From an uncultured Clostridia bacterium (GTDB lineage: Bacteria; Bacillota; Clostridia; Christensenellales; UBA1242), in contig CAKVHA010000001.1 in NCBI GenBank assembly GCA_934747775.1, forward strand, positions 1-64,000: a stretch of DNA of 64,000 nt, read 5' to 3'. The stretch's first letter is position 1. The number at the start of each line of letters is the position of its first letter. Under the pieces are notes generated by a model. The model saw only the letters and a program-made list of their open reading frames with translations, was not told the DNA's origin and ran no database searches. Below, in pieces: positions 1-8,598 of this stretch. The position numbers were made by a program, and so were the translations under genes.

Positions 1-235
1 CTGATCGCACGACCGTATCAACAATGTGTAGCATTAGCATACACCGCAGTGCGTTCTTGGGTGCTGATCGCACGACCATATCAATAAGGTGTAGCAGTAG
101 CATACACCACAGTGTGTTCTTGGGTCACTGGGCGTGACAGCCTGTGTCTTATATAATGTATCAGCAACACATACAAACAGCATTCAAAAGTAAATGGGTG
201 CTGATCGCACAGACTGTATTTAAATAAATCTTCAT
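1..235 (+). repeat. 63-bp tandem repeat array (array A, cut by window edge)
   Basis: The GTGCTGATCGCACGACC core recurs at about 1, 63 and 203, with a diverged copy (GTCACTGGGCGTGACAGCC) near 125. Units are about 63-75 bp. Each starts with this GC-rich part, passes through an AT-rich or TAGCATACACC segment, and ends in GTTCTTGG or similar. The same family occurs on the other strand at 2175-2322, 57970-58310 and 62295-62447. The last unit runs into CTGTATTTAAATAAATC, the same junction seen in arrays B and D. No open reading frame of note crosses it. Confidence 0.8.
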
Positions 236-285
236 GACTTGTGTCAGCCCTAGTTAAGGGTTTTATCAAACAAATCAAATCCGTA
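215..285 (+). repeat. End of composite intergenic element next to array A
   Basis: After the last repeat unit the sequence reads CTGTATTTAAATAAATCTTC, then a GTGTC box, then a short CCCT/AGGG hairpin. The same order (repeat, ATTTAAATAAATCC, GTGTC, hairpin) is seen in the reverse orientation at 62195-62300 and, degraded, at 2055-2180. Confidence 0.55.
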
Positions 286-298
286 TAAAAAAATATTT

Positions 299-341
299 AA
301 ATCCGCTTTTGGAAGTATATCTATCAAAAGTGGATTTTTTT
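299..341 (+). terminator. Hairpin terminator
   Basis: The 11-bp arms ATCCGCTTTTG and CAAAAGTGGAT (one G-T pair) are followed by seven T residues. An A-run on the other side makes it usable in both directions. The upstream transcript would come from outside the window or from the repeat array. Confidence 0.7.
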
Positions 342-413
342 AGTGGACTAAATTTAGGGTTGTGATATAATATAATAAAATTTGCAAATTTTAAATATTC
401 AAGGAAAAATAAT

Positions 414-1076
414 ATGTGTCAAATAAATGTATATTTGGTTAATAAAAATGTAGACATTAGTAGACTGGGCGAACTAGAAAAAATTGATGTTACGCGAAAC
501 TACTTAATGTACTCAAATTACAATTTTTATCACGATAAAGACCACTGTAATTGCGGAAGTTTTGTAAGTTATTTTCAAAATGATATGGGCGAATTAAGCC
601 TAGATGAGTACTGCAACAAAAAAATAACTATTCTTAACGAAATTGCGGAACTAATTAGCCAAAAAAGTTATAAAAAAGAAGTAAAAGATTTTAAAAAAAG
701 ACTTAAAAAACTAGAAAAAACTTGGAAAGCAGAAGGTGGATACAAAGCCGCAAAAAAGGAATATTTTAAACAAAATTATCGCGACAACCTTATAAACATA
801 TCACTAAACGAATTTGACAATTTAGGCAAAATTAATGCGGAAATTTTAAAATATAAAAACAAGAGTTTCGAGTACGATTTAAATGAATTCGATAACATTA
901 AAAAAACGCTAGAAAAATTGCTAGAACTTACTCCGCGTGTTGGATTTTTTGCATTTTGGCAAGGCGACGTAAACGATCTTAACCTAATTAAAAGCCGTGT
1001 TATAAAATTTAGCGACCTTAAAATAGACGACCTACTTGCGCTAAAATATGAGCATGTTATAACTATCACAAAATAA
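414..1076 (+). CDS. Hypothetical protein with MC start and CxC motif
   Basis: 220 residues; no function recognised. The N-terminus MCQINVYLV and a CNCGSF motif near residue 46 recall small Clostridial hypothetical proteins with an N-terminal Cys and a C-x-C-G segment. A role like the N-terminal Cys of class II amidotransferases is possible but unsupported. Residues about 80-125 are Lys/Glu-rich and probably helical. An AAGGAAA ribosome site precedes the ATG. The PHP phosphoesterase follows after 13 nt, so the two are probably co-transcribed. No membrane segment or signal peptide is seen. Confidence 0.6.
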   Translation: MCQINVYLVNKNVDISRLGELEKIDVTRNYLMYSNYNFYHDKDHCNCGSFVSYFQNDMGELSLDEYCNKKITILNEIAELISQKSYKKEVKDFKKRLKKLEKTWKAEGGYKAAKKEYFKQNYRDNLINISLNEFDNLGKINAEILKYKNKSFEYDLNEFDNIKKTLEKLLELTPRVGFFAFWQGDVNDLNLIKSRVIKFSDLKIDDLLALKYEHVITITK

Positions 1077-1089
1077 AGGAGTAAAAATA

Positions 1090-1941
1090 ATGATAGATTT
1101 GCACCAACACACAACTTTTTCGGACGGAACTGACAATCTAGACGAGATAATTGCAAAAAACATTGCAGCGGGGGTTGATACAATGGCGATAACCGACCAC
1201 GACAACATTGATGCGGCTGTGTATTTGGCGAGCAACACACACAAGCACTACGGTGTGAAATTTGTAAACGGCGTGGAGCTTTCAACCGATTTTGAAGGGC
1301 TGCCTGTGCACATTTTGGCGTACGGCTACGATGTAAACGACCCAATTATTTTAGATATTTTAAAAACCAGCAAACAGCTTAGACTAGAGCGAATTCAAAA
1401 GCGTATTGAACTATTAAAAAGCGAATTTAACATAACATTAACCCCAGAGCAACTTGAAAAAGTGGCTTTAAGCAACAATCCAAACAAGCCTATGCTTGGA
1501 CACTTTTTAATAGACCTTGGCTACGGCAACACTTTGGACGAAGTTATTCAAAAATATTTGTATCACAAGTTGCCAGATGCAAAAATAGAAACCACTGTAG
1601 TGTTAAACAAACTAAAAAAATCCACCGCAACAAGTGTTTTGGCGCACCCATTTGGCGGTGTTGGCGAAAAGCGAGTTGACCGCGAAACATTTAAACGTCG
1701 CATTGCCGCATTTAAAAACGCAGGGCTAATGGGGCTGGAGTGCTACTACTCGCTGTACGATGAAGAAGAACAACAATATTTAGTAAACGCCGCAAACAAA
1801 AACAACTTGCTAATTAGCGGTGGCAGCGATTATCACGGCAAAAACAAAAAAGTAAGCATTGGCGAACTTAGCAATTACGGATTTAAACCACAAAACACCC
1901 AAGCTACCCTATTAAACGCGGTTAACATAACTGAAATTTAA
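1090..1941 (+). CDS. PHP-domain phosphoesterase
   Basis: 283 residues. The metal-binding PHP signature is complete: HQHTTFSDG at residues 4-12, DHDN at about 36-39, AHPF at about 185 and GSDYHG at about 243-248. This is the layout of the YciV/RNase AM and nucleoside 3',5'-bisphosphate phosphatase group, cytoplasmic metal-dependent phosphoesterases, and the length (about 280) fits them. The exact substrate (pAp-like nucleotide or RNA 5' ends) cannot be decided here. An AAAGGAG site lies 8 nt before the ATG. It is the second gene of a two-gene unit ending at the terminator at 1977-2010. Confidence 0.85.
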   Translation: MIDLHQHTTFSDGTDNLDEIIAKNIAAGVDTMAITDHDNIDAAVYLASNTHKHYGVKFVNGVELSTDFEGLPVHILAYGYDVNDPIILDILKTSKQLRLERIQKRIELLKSEFNITLTPEQLEKVALSNNPNKPMLGHFLIDLGYGNTLDEVIQKYLYHKLPDAKIETTVVLNKLKKSTATSVLAHPFGGVGEKRVDRETFKRRIAAFKNAGLMGLECYYSLYDEEEQQYLVNAANKNNLLISGGSDYHGKNKKVSIGELSNYGFKPQNTQATLLNAVNITEI

Positions 1942-1976
1942 AATAAGAGTAGAGTTTAAAAAATTTAGAACATAAC

Positions 1977-2010
1977 AAAAAGGTTGTACAGTTAAGTACA
2001 ACCTTTTTTT
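1977..2010 (+). terminator. Terminator after PHP gene
   Basis: The perfect 8-bp stem GGTTGTAC/GTACAACC has a loop of six and a run of seven T residues, 35 nt after the stop codon. Confidence 0.85.
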
Positions 2011-2054
2011 ACAACTTAATCAACCCTACTAAAAATTAAGAAACAAACAAAACT

Positions 2055-2180
2055 TTAGTATAAACCGAACCGCCTTCCCCAAACTCTCACCCCTAAAAAG
2101 CTCTTGGCTTTTTTTGGGACCCCGATGGGACACGGGGATATAAGGATTTATTTCAATACAATTCAGCACTGTCAAAACTT
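2055..2180 (-). repeat. Composite intergenic element (copy B)
   Basis: This contains ACCGCCTTCCCC, CACCCCTAAAAAGC, TTGGCTTTTTTTGGG, CCCCGATGGG, a GGGACAC box and AAGGATTTATTTCAATAC, in the same order as the copy at 11205-11340. The first hairpin present in the 11.2 and 62.2 kb copies is lost here. It abuts repeat array B, and together they fill the stretch from the terminator to the HAD gene. Confidence 0.7.
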
Positions 2181-2322
2181 TTAAACACTCTTTGCGTATA
2201 TTACAACTATAACATATAAGACATTGGCTGTCACGCCGAGTAACCGAGCAACACACCGCAAACACTTTTTGTATGTTCTACAAAAAACACTTTACCAACA
2301 CAGTCGTGCGACCAGCACATTA
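2175..2322 (-). repeat. 63-bp tandem repeat array (array B, two degenerate units)
   Basis: On the minus strand one unit starts GTGCTGGTCGCACGACTG (2322 downward). A second, diverged unit carries GGCGTGACAGCC and TGTCTTATA. A third partial copy (CAGTGCTGAATTGTATT) joins the composite element. The array lies just beyond the 3' end of the HAD phosphatase gene. Confidence 0.7.
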
Positions 2323-3111
2323 TAATGAGCATTTGTCGATTACAAGTTTAACAACTTTGTCTATTTGTGAGCCTTCGGAATAATCACTAGCACACGCATA
2401 GTTTACACGGTCATCGGATTTTAACTTTAAAGCAATAGCCTTGTTTTCAATATCATAAACCGAAATGGATGTGCCGCCATTACTTTTTACAAGTGTCATA
2501 CACGGAATATCGGTGTTGCCGTCGCCAAGATAAACCATATTGCAAAAATCAATACGTTTGTGAACTGTTTTTTTGTTAACTTCTTGGTCGTCCACCAAAT
2601 TCATAACACCCTTACTTATGCGGAACAAATACTGAGTTTTTAGAGTATAATTTACAATATTTTTAGGCCAATATGCAATTCCATTTTTATCGTACAAATA
2701 CTCGCACGCAAAAACATTTTTGAAATACTTAAAAATTGGACAACCTTCCATAATTTCATAATTACCAGCCGAAATTACATAATGTTCCAATTTTACACCC
2801 TTAGATTTTGCATATTTGTTAATGCGGTCAAACCAAGTATCAACACCTTTGTAAAACTCAATATTTTTACCCATATCGTTTAAAAATTTGCGAGTAAGCG
2901 AAATATTTTTACTGGCACACTCGTCCATAAACAACCTTAACAAACTAAGCGAACTTTCACAGCCAGTAGCTTCCGAAAACTTCATTCGCTTTCTCCAACA
3001 ATCTACTGGTTTTTCAAAGCCAAGTTTTGGAATAAGCCCATACGCTTGCATATCATCGGTTGTTAGGGTTTTATCAAAATCATAACAAAGTGCAACAATT
3101 TTATTATTCAT
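2320..3111 (-). CDS. HAD-family phosphatase
   Basis: About 263 residues. HAD motif I is ALCYDFDKTLT (nucleophile in DFDKT near residue 10). The C-terminal motif YLGDGNTDIPCM supplies the acidic Mg2+ ligands. The large insert between them is a cap domain, as in phosphoserine-phosphatase-like HAD enzymes. The substrate is unknown. Two in-frame ATGs exist. I chose the second (MNNKIV) because the GAAGG site lies 9 nt before it, whereas it touches the first. No other gene is close enough to be co-transcribed. Confidence 0.75.
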   Translation of the reverse strand: MNNKIVALCYDFDKTLTTDDMQAYGLIPKLGFEKPVDCWRKRMKFSEATGCESSLSLLRLFMDECASKNISLTRKFLNDMGKNIEFYKGVDTWFDRINKYAKSKGVKLEHYVISAGNYEIMEGCPIFKYFKNVFACEYLYDKNGIAYWPKNIVNYTLKTQYLFRISKGVMNLVDDQEVNKKTVHKRIDFCNMVYLGDGNTDIPCMTLVKSNGGTSISVYDIENKAIALKLKSDDRVNYACASDYSEGSQIDKVVKLVIDKCSL

Positions 3112-3493
3112 TTTAAACATCCTTCTTTTGTTTTATTATGTTTTAAATTAAAAAGCTTTTATAACTATTTATTTAAATATATCACATAATAAAAATATTT
3201 GCATTAAAATTATAATGATTTTTTAAAATGCAGACATTAATAATGTTAATCAAAAAATGCGGTTTTTAATAATATTACAATTTTTAATATGGCGTAAGAA
3301 CAAAAACATAGTGTTTTGTTAGAATATGGTTGTTGTCAAAAAATATATACTTTTTGTCATATATATGGAAAATGTAACACAATAATATAATTATTACAAA
3401 CAATAAGTGATATTTTAAATTTAAACACATTTGAAACAATATAAAGTAAAAAAAATGACAATTTTAATAAATTGCCATTTTTAAAAACTATTA
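3112..3493. other. AT-rich gap between CadA and HAD genes
   Basis: 382 bases with no gene. Most is plain A/T-rich sequence. The one notable block is at about 3333-3365: read on the minus strand it has TGACA, AAAGTATATATTTTTT and TTGACA in tandem, almost identical to a block at 21835-21867 beside another P-type ATPase gene. It could hold the promoter of the HAD gene. Confidence 0.5.
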
Positions 3494-5572
3494 CTAGTTG
3501 CAATGATCACAAGGAGTGTTAACATTACGATGGTGTTTTACCGGAGTGTAATGCAAAGCTCGCAAACTGTTTAAAATTGCAAGAATTGTTACGCCAACAT
3601 CAGCAATAACAGCACTTAACATTCCTGTTACGCCAAAAGCACCAAGTGTAAGGAACAACACCTTAATAACTGCCGAAAAAATAATGTTTTCCCACACAAT
3701 TTTGCGAGTAAATTTAGAAATTTTAATACCTTCCACAATTTTAGATGGATTGTCGTTGGCAATAACAATATCGCTGGCTTCTATGCTTGCAGCACTTCCG
3801 TTAAGCCCCATACTAATGCCAACGTCAGCAAGTGTTAGGCTTGGCGCATCGTTAATGCCGTCGCCAACATAACCTATACTTAAGTTTTCGCTCTTTTTGT
3901 TTTCAAGCCAGCTAAATTTGTCTTCTGGCAAAAGTTTTGAATATGCTTCATCTATGCCAATTTCGGCTGCAACCTGTTTTACAATTTCGTCGTTATCGCC
4001 CGAAAGCATAGCGGTTTTTACGCCCATATTTTTAAGAGCGGTCATTGTGTTAACACTGGTTTGTTTTACTTCATCACGTAGCACGATTTCGCCAATAAGG
4101 GTTTCGTTTTCAAAAACTTCAACCATAGTGTTAAGTTGATTTTTGTTTTTGCGGCCAACAAAATAATTTTTATCGTTGTGTTTAAAGTACACACCTTTGC
4201 CCGCAACTTCTTTTACTGCCGTCACCTTAGTAAGCGCGCGTGTGTTGGTTTTTACAATTGCTTTTGCAAGCGGATGGTTTGAGTTTTGTTCGCCAAGTGC
4301 CGCCAAGTACACAATATCATCTTTGGTGTAATTATCCACTTTTGAAGTTACATCGGTTATTTCAAATTCGCCAGTTGTTAGTGTTCCGGTTTTATCAAAA
4401 GCAACAAGATTAATTTTTGCTAGCACGTCTAAATAATTAGAACCTTTAATTAAAATGCCGTGACGGGACGCGTTTCCTATGCCAGAAAAGTAGCTTAGCG
4501 GAACGGAAATTGCAAAAGCACAAGGACAAGACACAACTAGAAAAATTAACCCACGATATATTGCGGTGTTAATGTTTTTACTAACCGCCCAAACTATACC
4601 CCACACGCAAACAGCTAATATCATAACGCCAAGCGTGTACCACTTACTCATTTTGCTAATAATTGTTTCGGTTTTTGCTTTTTTATCGCTAGCATTTTCA
4701 ATTAAGTCCAAAATTTTGCTTACGGTGCTATTTTTATATTCGGTTGTGGCTTTTAATTCAAGCACGCCATCTAACACAATTGAACCAGACAAAATTTGGT
4801 CGCCTTCGTTTACAAGTTGTGGCAAGCTTTCGCCTGTTAAACTTTGGGTGTTAAGCGAAACACTGCCTTTTGTTACAACGCCATCCACTGCCACCTTTTC
4901 GCCTGCTTTTACTACAACAATGTTGCCCACAGCAATTTGCGATGGCTCAACTTTGGTTTCGGTGCCGTCGGCATTAACAATATTTGCGTACTCTGGCTTA
5001 ATATTTGTAAGTTCTTCTATTGATTTTTTAGATTTGTTTAGTGCCAAACTTTCTAGTACTTTACCCACAGAGTACAACGCAACAACCATTAGCCCGTCCA
5101 TACGCTCACCCACTGCGGTTGCACCAATTATGGAAATTGTAACCAGCAAGTTTTCGTTTACAACACCTTTAAGCAAAAGCGCTACCGCTTTATAATATGT
5201 TTTGTAACCCATTAACAAAGCACTGCTTACAAACATTGTCCAATACGCCCAAGTTGGAAGCGGCAATGTAAGAGTTAGCACCGCAAGCACTATACCAATC
5301 GCTAGCAGCGAAACATCGCGAACAAACGCGGCATTGTTGGTCTTTTTTGCAGCTGGTTTGTTTTCATAAATTATAACATTAGGGTCTAATTTATGCGCAA
5401 GTGCCGCCACATCTTTAAGCGCAAGTTCCATATTATCGGCTTCTATTTCGATGTACGATTTTACAAAATTAATAACCGCGCTATCTAGGCTGTCTAGGTC
5501 GTTTAGTTTGTTTTCCATTGCTTTTGCACAATTTGGGCAATCAAGACCTTCTATTTTAAATTTCTTTTTCAT
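3494..5572 (-). CDS. cadA: Heavy-metal P1B-type ATPase (CadA/ZntA family)
   Basis: 692 residues. An N-terminal HMA domain carries GLDCPNC (C12, C15). The transmembrane metal motif CPC is at about 350, the phosphorylation site DKTGTLT at about 392, and the hinge GDGINDAP at about 570. The CPC motif places it in the Zn/Cd/Pb-exporting P1B group. The tail ends in a metal-ligand-like HHRNVNTPCDHCN. It overlaps the upstream ArsR-family gene by 17 bp, so it is translated from the same transcript and its product should export the metal that the regulator senses. GGAG lies 8 nt before the ATG. All catalytic residues are present. The choice between cadmium and zinc as main substrate is inference. Confidence 0.92.
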   Translation of the reverse strand: MKKKFKIEGLDCPNCAKAMENKLNDLDSLDSAVINFVKSYIEIEADNMELALKDVAALAHKLDPNVIIYENKPAAKKTNNAAFVRDVSLLAIGIVLAVLTLTLPLPTWAYWTMFVSSALLMGYKTYYKAVALLLKGVVNENLLVTISIIGATAVGERMDGLMVVALYSVGKVLESLALNKSKKSIEELTNIKPEYANIVNADGTETKVEPSQIAVGNIVVVKAGEKVAVDGVVTKGSVSLNTQSLTGESLPQLVNEGDQILSGSIVLDGVLELKATTEYKNSTVSKILDLIENASDKKAKTETIISKMSKWYTLGVMILAVCVWGIVWAVSKNINTAIYRGLIFLVVSCPCAFAISVPLSYFSGIGNASRHGILIKGSNYLDVLAKINLVAFDKTGTLTTGEFEITDVTSKVDNYTKDDIVYLAALGEQNSNHPLAKAIVKTNTRALTKVTAVKEVAGKGVYFKHNDKNYFVGRKNKNQLNTMVEVFENETLIGEIVLRDEVKQTSVNTMTALKNMGVKTAMLSGDNDEIVKQVAAEIGIDEAYSKLLPEDKFSWLENKKSENLSIGYVGDGINDAPSLTLADVGISMGLNGSAASIEASDIVIANDNPSKIVEGIKISKFTRKIVWENIIFSAVIKVLFLTLGAFGVTGMLSAVIADVGVTILAILNSLRALHYTPVKHHRNVNTPCDHCN

Positions 5573-5933
5573 TTTTATTCTCCATAATATGTTCTAGGCT
5601 AACTTCAAACACTTCGCGGACATGGTCGTCGGCTAGCGTGTACCAAACTTCCTTGCCATTTTTGCGGCTTTTAATTAAATTTAGTTCCCTTAAATTTTTT
5701 AGCTGGTGAGAAACTGCCGATTTGGTCATATTTAAAATGCTTGATATATCACAAACGCAAAGCTCATTTTTTTCTAGCAAGTTTATAATTTTTATTCGTG
5801 TACTATCCGATAGTGCCTTATAAAAATCGGCAATATCTAACAAATACTCTTCGTTTAACATACCTTGTTTTGCAACATCCACTTTTTCTTTATGGATTAT
5901 TTCGCAATCGCAAAATGTTTCGTTTTTTCCCAT
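5556..5933 (-). CDS. cadC: ArsR/SmtB-family metal sensor (CadC-like)
   Basis: 125 residues. Winged-helix repressor with the ELCVCD metal-box (C59, C61) in the alpha-3 position and an N-terminal FCDC pair (C8, C10). That is the Cys set used by CadC-type Cd/Pb/Zn sensors. The recognition helix segment TKSAVSHQLKNLRELNLI and the wing KNGKEVWYTL are typical. It is the first gene of an operon with the CadA-type ATPase. The promoter ahead of it holds two inverted-repeat operators, so it should repress its own operon until metal binds. GGGAGA precedes the ATG. Confidence 0.9.
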   Translation of the reverse strand: MGKNETFCDCEIIHKEKVDVAKQGMLNEEYLLDIADFYKALSDSTRIKIINLLEKNELCVCDISSILNMTKSAVSHQLKNLRELNLIKSRKNGKEVWYTLADDHVREVFEVSLEHIMENKNEKEI

Positions 5934-5961
5934 AATCTATCTCCCATATATTATGTGTAAC

Positions 5962-6017
5962 AATTGAATTGTTATTCAACTATGCATAGTATAATTGAAC
6001 AAATATTCAACTGTCAA
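5962..6017 (-). promoter_or_regulatory. cad promoter with twin ArsR-type operators
   Basis: On the minus strand the -35 TTGACA (6012-6017), an 18-nt spacer and the -10 TATACT (5988-5993) form a near-consensus promoter. Two copies of an inverted repeat, AATTGAA-N6-TATTCAACT, lie at 5962-5981 and 5993-6012. One fills the spacer and the other lies just downstream of the -10. They are offset by 31 bp, about three helical turns. This TTGAA/TTCAA type of site is what CadC/CzrA-like repressors bind. Confidence 0.8.
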
Positions 6018-6053
6018 GTGTTTTTTGCAAATATTTTTTTATTTAAAAAAAGT

Positions 6054-6082
6054 TTGGCAAACAATTTGTTTTGTTATATAAT
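6054..6082 (+). promoter_or_regulatory. Promoter of small lipoprotein gene
   Basis: TTGGCA, a 17-nt spacer and TATAAT lie 40 nt before the start codon at 6123. Confidence 0.7.
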
Positions 6083-6122
6083 ATGGTGTATTATATATAT
6101 TACTAACAATATTGGAGGCAAT

Positions 6123-6782
6123 ATGAAAACGAAAAAATTTAGTGGTGCTATTTTTGCGGTTTGTGTCTTGTGTTTGGCTACCATTTTACTTGGTGCGTGC
6201 GGAACAACTTACATTAAACCTTGGGAAAAAACGCTTAGTTATAGTGGGCTTAGTGATGCAACAAAAACTACATACACGCTTGAAAACAAAGAACTTACAC
6301 TAACCGAAGTTTTGACAAAATATTTTGACAAAATAAACTGGAACACCACCCTAAATAAAAGTGCGGAAAAAGTTAAAAATGCTGCAAATGCTTTAAGTGA
6401 AATAAACAGCAAAGCACAAAGCGCTTTAAGTGAAAATAAAAAAGTAACAAACTTAAAATTCACATTTAGCACTGAAAAGGATAAAAAAGTAACAATAGAC
6501 GGAACAACAAAATATAATGTTAGCGTAAAACCAGAAAGCAAACCTGAAGAATACACATTTGTAATGGGCAGTGGAACAAACGCCGAAAAAATTACATTAA
6601 AACACGCAACTGCAGACTGCTACTATTTTGAAACAAACATTGAAGATGGAAAAACAAGCAATTTGCCAACCACAAAATTTACTTTTGAAATTAAGTTTAA
6701 CAGCGCTATTGAAGGCAAAAAAGGTGCAAACAAGCTTGAAAGCATTTTCGTAGTTTATTACGCACAATATAAAATTGCATAG
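6123..6782 (+). CDS. Small lipoprotein, function unknown
   Basis: 219 residues. A signal peptide ends in the lipobox LLGAC (C26), so the protein should be lipid-anchored on the outer face of the membrane. The mature part is Lys/Thr-rich, mostly predicted beta, with no recognised domain. The start was set at 6123 because GGAGG lies 5 nt upstream; a longer frame to 5964 runs through the cad operator and has no ribosome site. It is divergent from the cad operon and has its own promoter and terminator. Confidence 0.75.
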   Translation: MKTKKFSGAIFAVCVLCLATILLGACGTTYIKPWEKTLSYSGLSDATKTTYTLENKELTLTEVLTKYFDKINWNTTLNKSAEKVKNAANALSEINSKAQSALSENKKVTNLKFTFSTEKDKKVTIDGTTKYNVSVKPESKPEEYTFVMGSGTNAEKITLKHATADCYYFETNIEDGKTSNLPTTKFTFEIKFNSAIEGKKGANKLESIFVVYYAQYKIA

Positions 6783-6791
6783 TTTATTAAC

Positions 6792-6835
6792 AAAAATCAC
6801 CAATTAACCATATTAAGTTAATGGCGATTTTTTTT
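6792..6835 (+). terminator. Terminator after lipoprotein gene
   Basis: AAAATC-CC-TTAAC pairs with GTTAATGG-GATTTT (small bulges), followed by a run of eight T residues. Confidence 0.75.
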
Positions 6836-6945
6836 GTGTGTTAAATGCTTTTGGGAGCCATTTTGGTGGGGTTTTGGAAGCAATTTTAATGATTGCAAAA
6901 ATTTAGATAGTGTATTTTATTTTTGTGCTTTTAACACAAAACAGC

Positions 6946-6974
6946 TTGATTTAATGAGACTTTTAATATATACT
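6946..6974 (+). promoter_or_regulatory. Promoter of folT operon
   Basis: TTGATT, a 17-nt spacer and TATACT are followed by a leader of about 120 nt before folT. Confidence 0.65.
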
Positions 6975-6984
6975 ATATTCAATA

Positions 6985-7098
6985 TTACAAAAGGGGTGTA
7001 ACGCTTATGAGAAAGTGTATTGTATTGATTGAAAGAAAATTAAAATTTGATATCACCCGCTTCTTTAATTGCTAAATTTTAAAATTAAAGGAGAAAAA
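6985..7098 (+). promoter_or_regulatory. Structured folT leader, candidate riboswitch
   Basis: A closing helix AAGGGGTG (6991-6998) pairs with CACCC-g-CTT (7054-7062) with one bulged G. A second pairing option, TTAAAATTT (about 7040-7048) with AAATTTTAA (about 7073-7081), would compete with it and reach up to the AAAGGAG ribosome site. Folate transporter genes in Bacillota are often controlled by tetrahydrofolate riboswitches. I could not match this leader to a named class by eye, so ligand and class are open. Confidence 0.4.
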
Positions 7099-7100
7099 TT

Positions 7101-7832
7101 ATGACAAAAACTAAAAAAATTGTTTTAGCAGGACTACTGCTAGCTACGGCTGTTGTTTTGAGCCGCTTTTTATCTATCAAAACACCTATTATTATGATAT
7201 CGTTTTCATTTATTCCGTATATGCTTGCCGGGGTTATGTTGGGTCCTTGGTGGACTATGCTTATTGCGGCACTTGGCGACCTTACTGGCGCGCTGTTGTT
7301 TCCGTTTGGGGCGTACTTCCCTGGATACACTCTATCTAGCGCGATTATGGGATTTGTGTACGGGTGGTTTTTGTATCGCGAAAAAAACAAAACCAACAAA
7401 AAATTTATTTTTAACCTTATAATTAGCACACTTATTGTGCTAGTTGTGTGCAACGGTGTCTTAAACAGCCTTTGGATTTTCATAACAACCAAAAAGGCGT
7501 TTTGGGCAATTATGCCTACAAGATTATTAAAACAACTTGTTATGTTTCCTATTCAAATAACTGTAATTTACTTTTTAAATTTTGGGCTAGAAAAAATGGG
7601 GGTATACAAGTTTTTGTACACATCCGCCTACGAAGATATGGGTGACGAAAATAATGTTGATAATAAAAGCGACAACATAAATGGTGATTTAATTAAAACC
7701 GAAGAGAATAAACCTGCGTTAAAAGAGAATTTGAAAAACAGCAGTTTGCACGAAAATTTACAAACTAAAAATGAAGAAAAAAACACACCAGTTGAAAACA
7801 ACAAAAATAGCGAAACTAACGGAGAAAAATAA
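7101..7832 (+). CDS. folT: Folate-type ECF transporter S component
   Basis: 243 residues. Residues 1-165 are a six-helix membrane protein with the FolT-family pattern FIPYMLAGVMLGPWW, then GDLTGALLFPFGAYFPGYTLS. It should bind the vitamin (probably folate) and toggle with the energising module. After residue 170 comes a hydrophilic Asn/Glu/Lys-rich tail of about 70 residues not usual for FolT. AAAGGAG precedes the ATG. Its stop codon overlaps the ecfA start (TAATG), followed by ecfT, so S component and energising module are one operon. Folate specificity is by family resemblance. Confidence 0.8.
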   Translation: MTKTKKIVLAGLLLATAVVLSRFLSIKTPIIMISFSFIPYMLAGVMLGPWWTMLIAALGDLTGALLFPFGAYFPGYTLSSAIMGFVYGWFLYREKNKTNKKFIFNLIISTLIVLVVCNGVLNSLWIFITTKKAFWAIMPTRLLKQLVMFPIQITVIYFLNFGLEKMGVYKFLYTSAYEDMGDENNVDNKSDNINGDLIKTEENKPALKENLKNSSLHENLQTKNEEKNTPVENNKNSETNGEK

Positions 7833-8596
7833 TGATTGAGTTTAAAAACGTTAGTTTTAGATATTCTAATTTTCAGATACAAAACATTAGTTTTAGTGTG
7901 AAAAAAGGCGAAATTTTAGCTGTTACTGGAAACAACGCAAGCGGAAAAACAACGCTAATAAAGCTAATTAGCGGAATTTTAAAAACTAAGCGTGGCGAGA
8001 TTAATTTAAACGGCAAGCCAATTAAAGACGGTGCTGCAAAAGTGGGCGTTGTGTTTCAAAACCCAGACAACCAAATAATTTTTAACAAAGTGTACGACGA
8101 CATTGCATTTACACTTAAAAACAACGGCATTAAAAAAGAAGAGTACGACGAGCGAATTGACTACGCGCTAAGCCTAGTTAATATGACCGAATACAAAAAC
8201 GCGGAAACTTTTACGATGTCATCGGGGCAAAAACAGCGAATCGCGCTTGCTAATATGCTGGCAATTTCGCCCGACATTATGATTTTTGACGAAGCATCGG
8301 CATACCTTGACCCCACCAACAAAGAAGCATTGTATGCGATGTGGGCAGAGCTTAAAAAGCGTGGAATTACGGTGATTTTTACAACAAATGCAATAGAAGA
8401 AATTGTGTACGCCGACCGCGTTTTGGTGCTAAACGATGGGCAGCTTAAAGCCGACCTAACTACTCCCGAAATGGTAAAAAACCTTGATATTTTTAGAGAA
8501 CTTAACACATTTATTCCGCTAAAACTAAAGTTAATAGAACAGCTAAACCTTTCTAGTTTTAGCGATGCCGACATACTAGCGGCAATTAGGAGTTAG
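7832..8596 (+). CDS. ecfA: ECF transporter ATPase
   Basis: 254 residues. An ABC ATPase with Walker A GNNASGKTT (about 33-41), a Q-loop FQNPDNQ, signature MSSGQKQR and Walker B DIMIFDEAS. The QNPDNQ segment is characteristic of EcfA proteins, which couple ATP hydrolysis to vitamin uptake through EcfT. It is the only ATPase in this operon; most energising modules have an EcfA/EcfA' pair. The H-loop position reads TTNAIEE, so the usual switch His is replaced by Asn (TTH to TTN), which is worth noting. Confidence 0.88.
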   Translation: MIEFKNVSFRYSNFQIQNISFSVKKGEILAVTGNNASGKTTLIKLISGILKTKRGEINLNGKPIKDGAAKVGVVFQNPDNQIIFNKVYDDIAFTLKNNGIKKEEYDERIDYALSLVNMTEYKNAETFTMSSGQKQRIALANMLAISPDIMIFDEASAYLDPTNKEALYAMWAELKKRGITVIFTTNAIEEIVYADRVLVLNDGQLKADLTTPEMVKNLDIFRELNTFIPLKLKLIEQLNLSSFSDADILAAIRS

Positions 8597-8598
8597 TT

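Noticed and set aside
776..1345. 189-codon minus-strand frame opposite the first two genes
   Set aside because: It is a shadow of two well-supported plus-strand genes, with no ribosome site and unnatural composition.
5964..6122. Upstream extension of the small lipoprotein
   Set aside because: It would run through the cad operator, and the signal peptide and GGAGG site fit the start at 6123.
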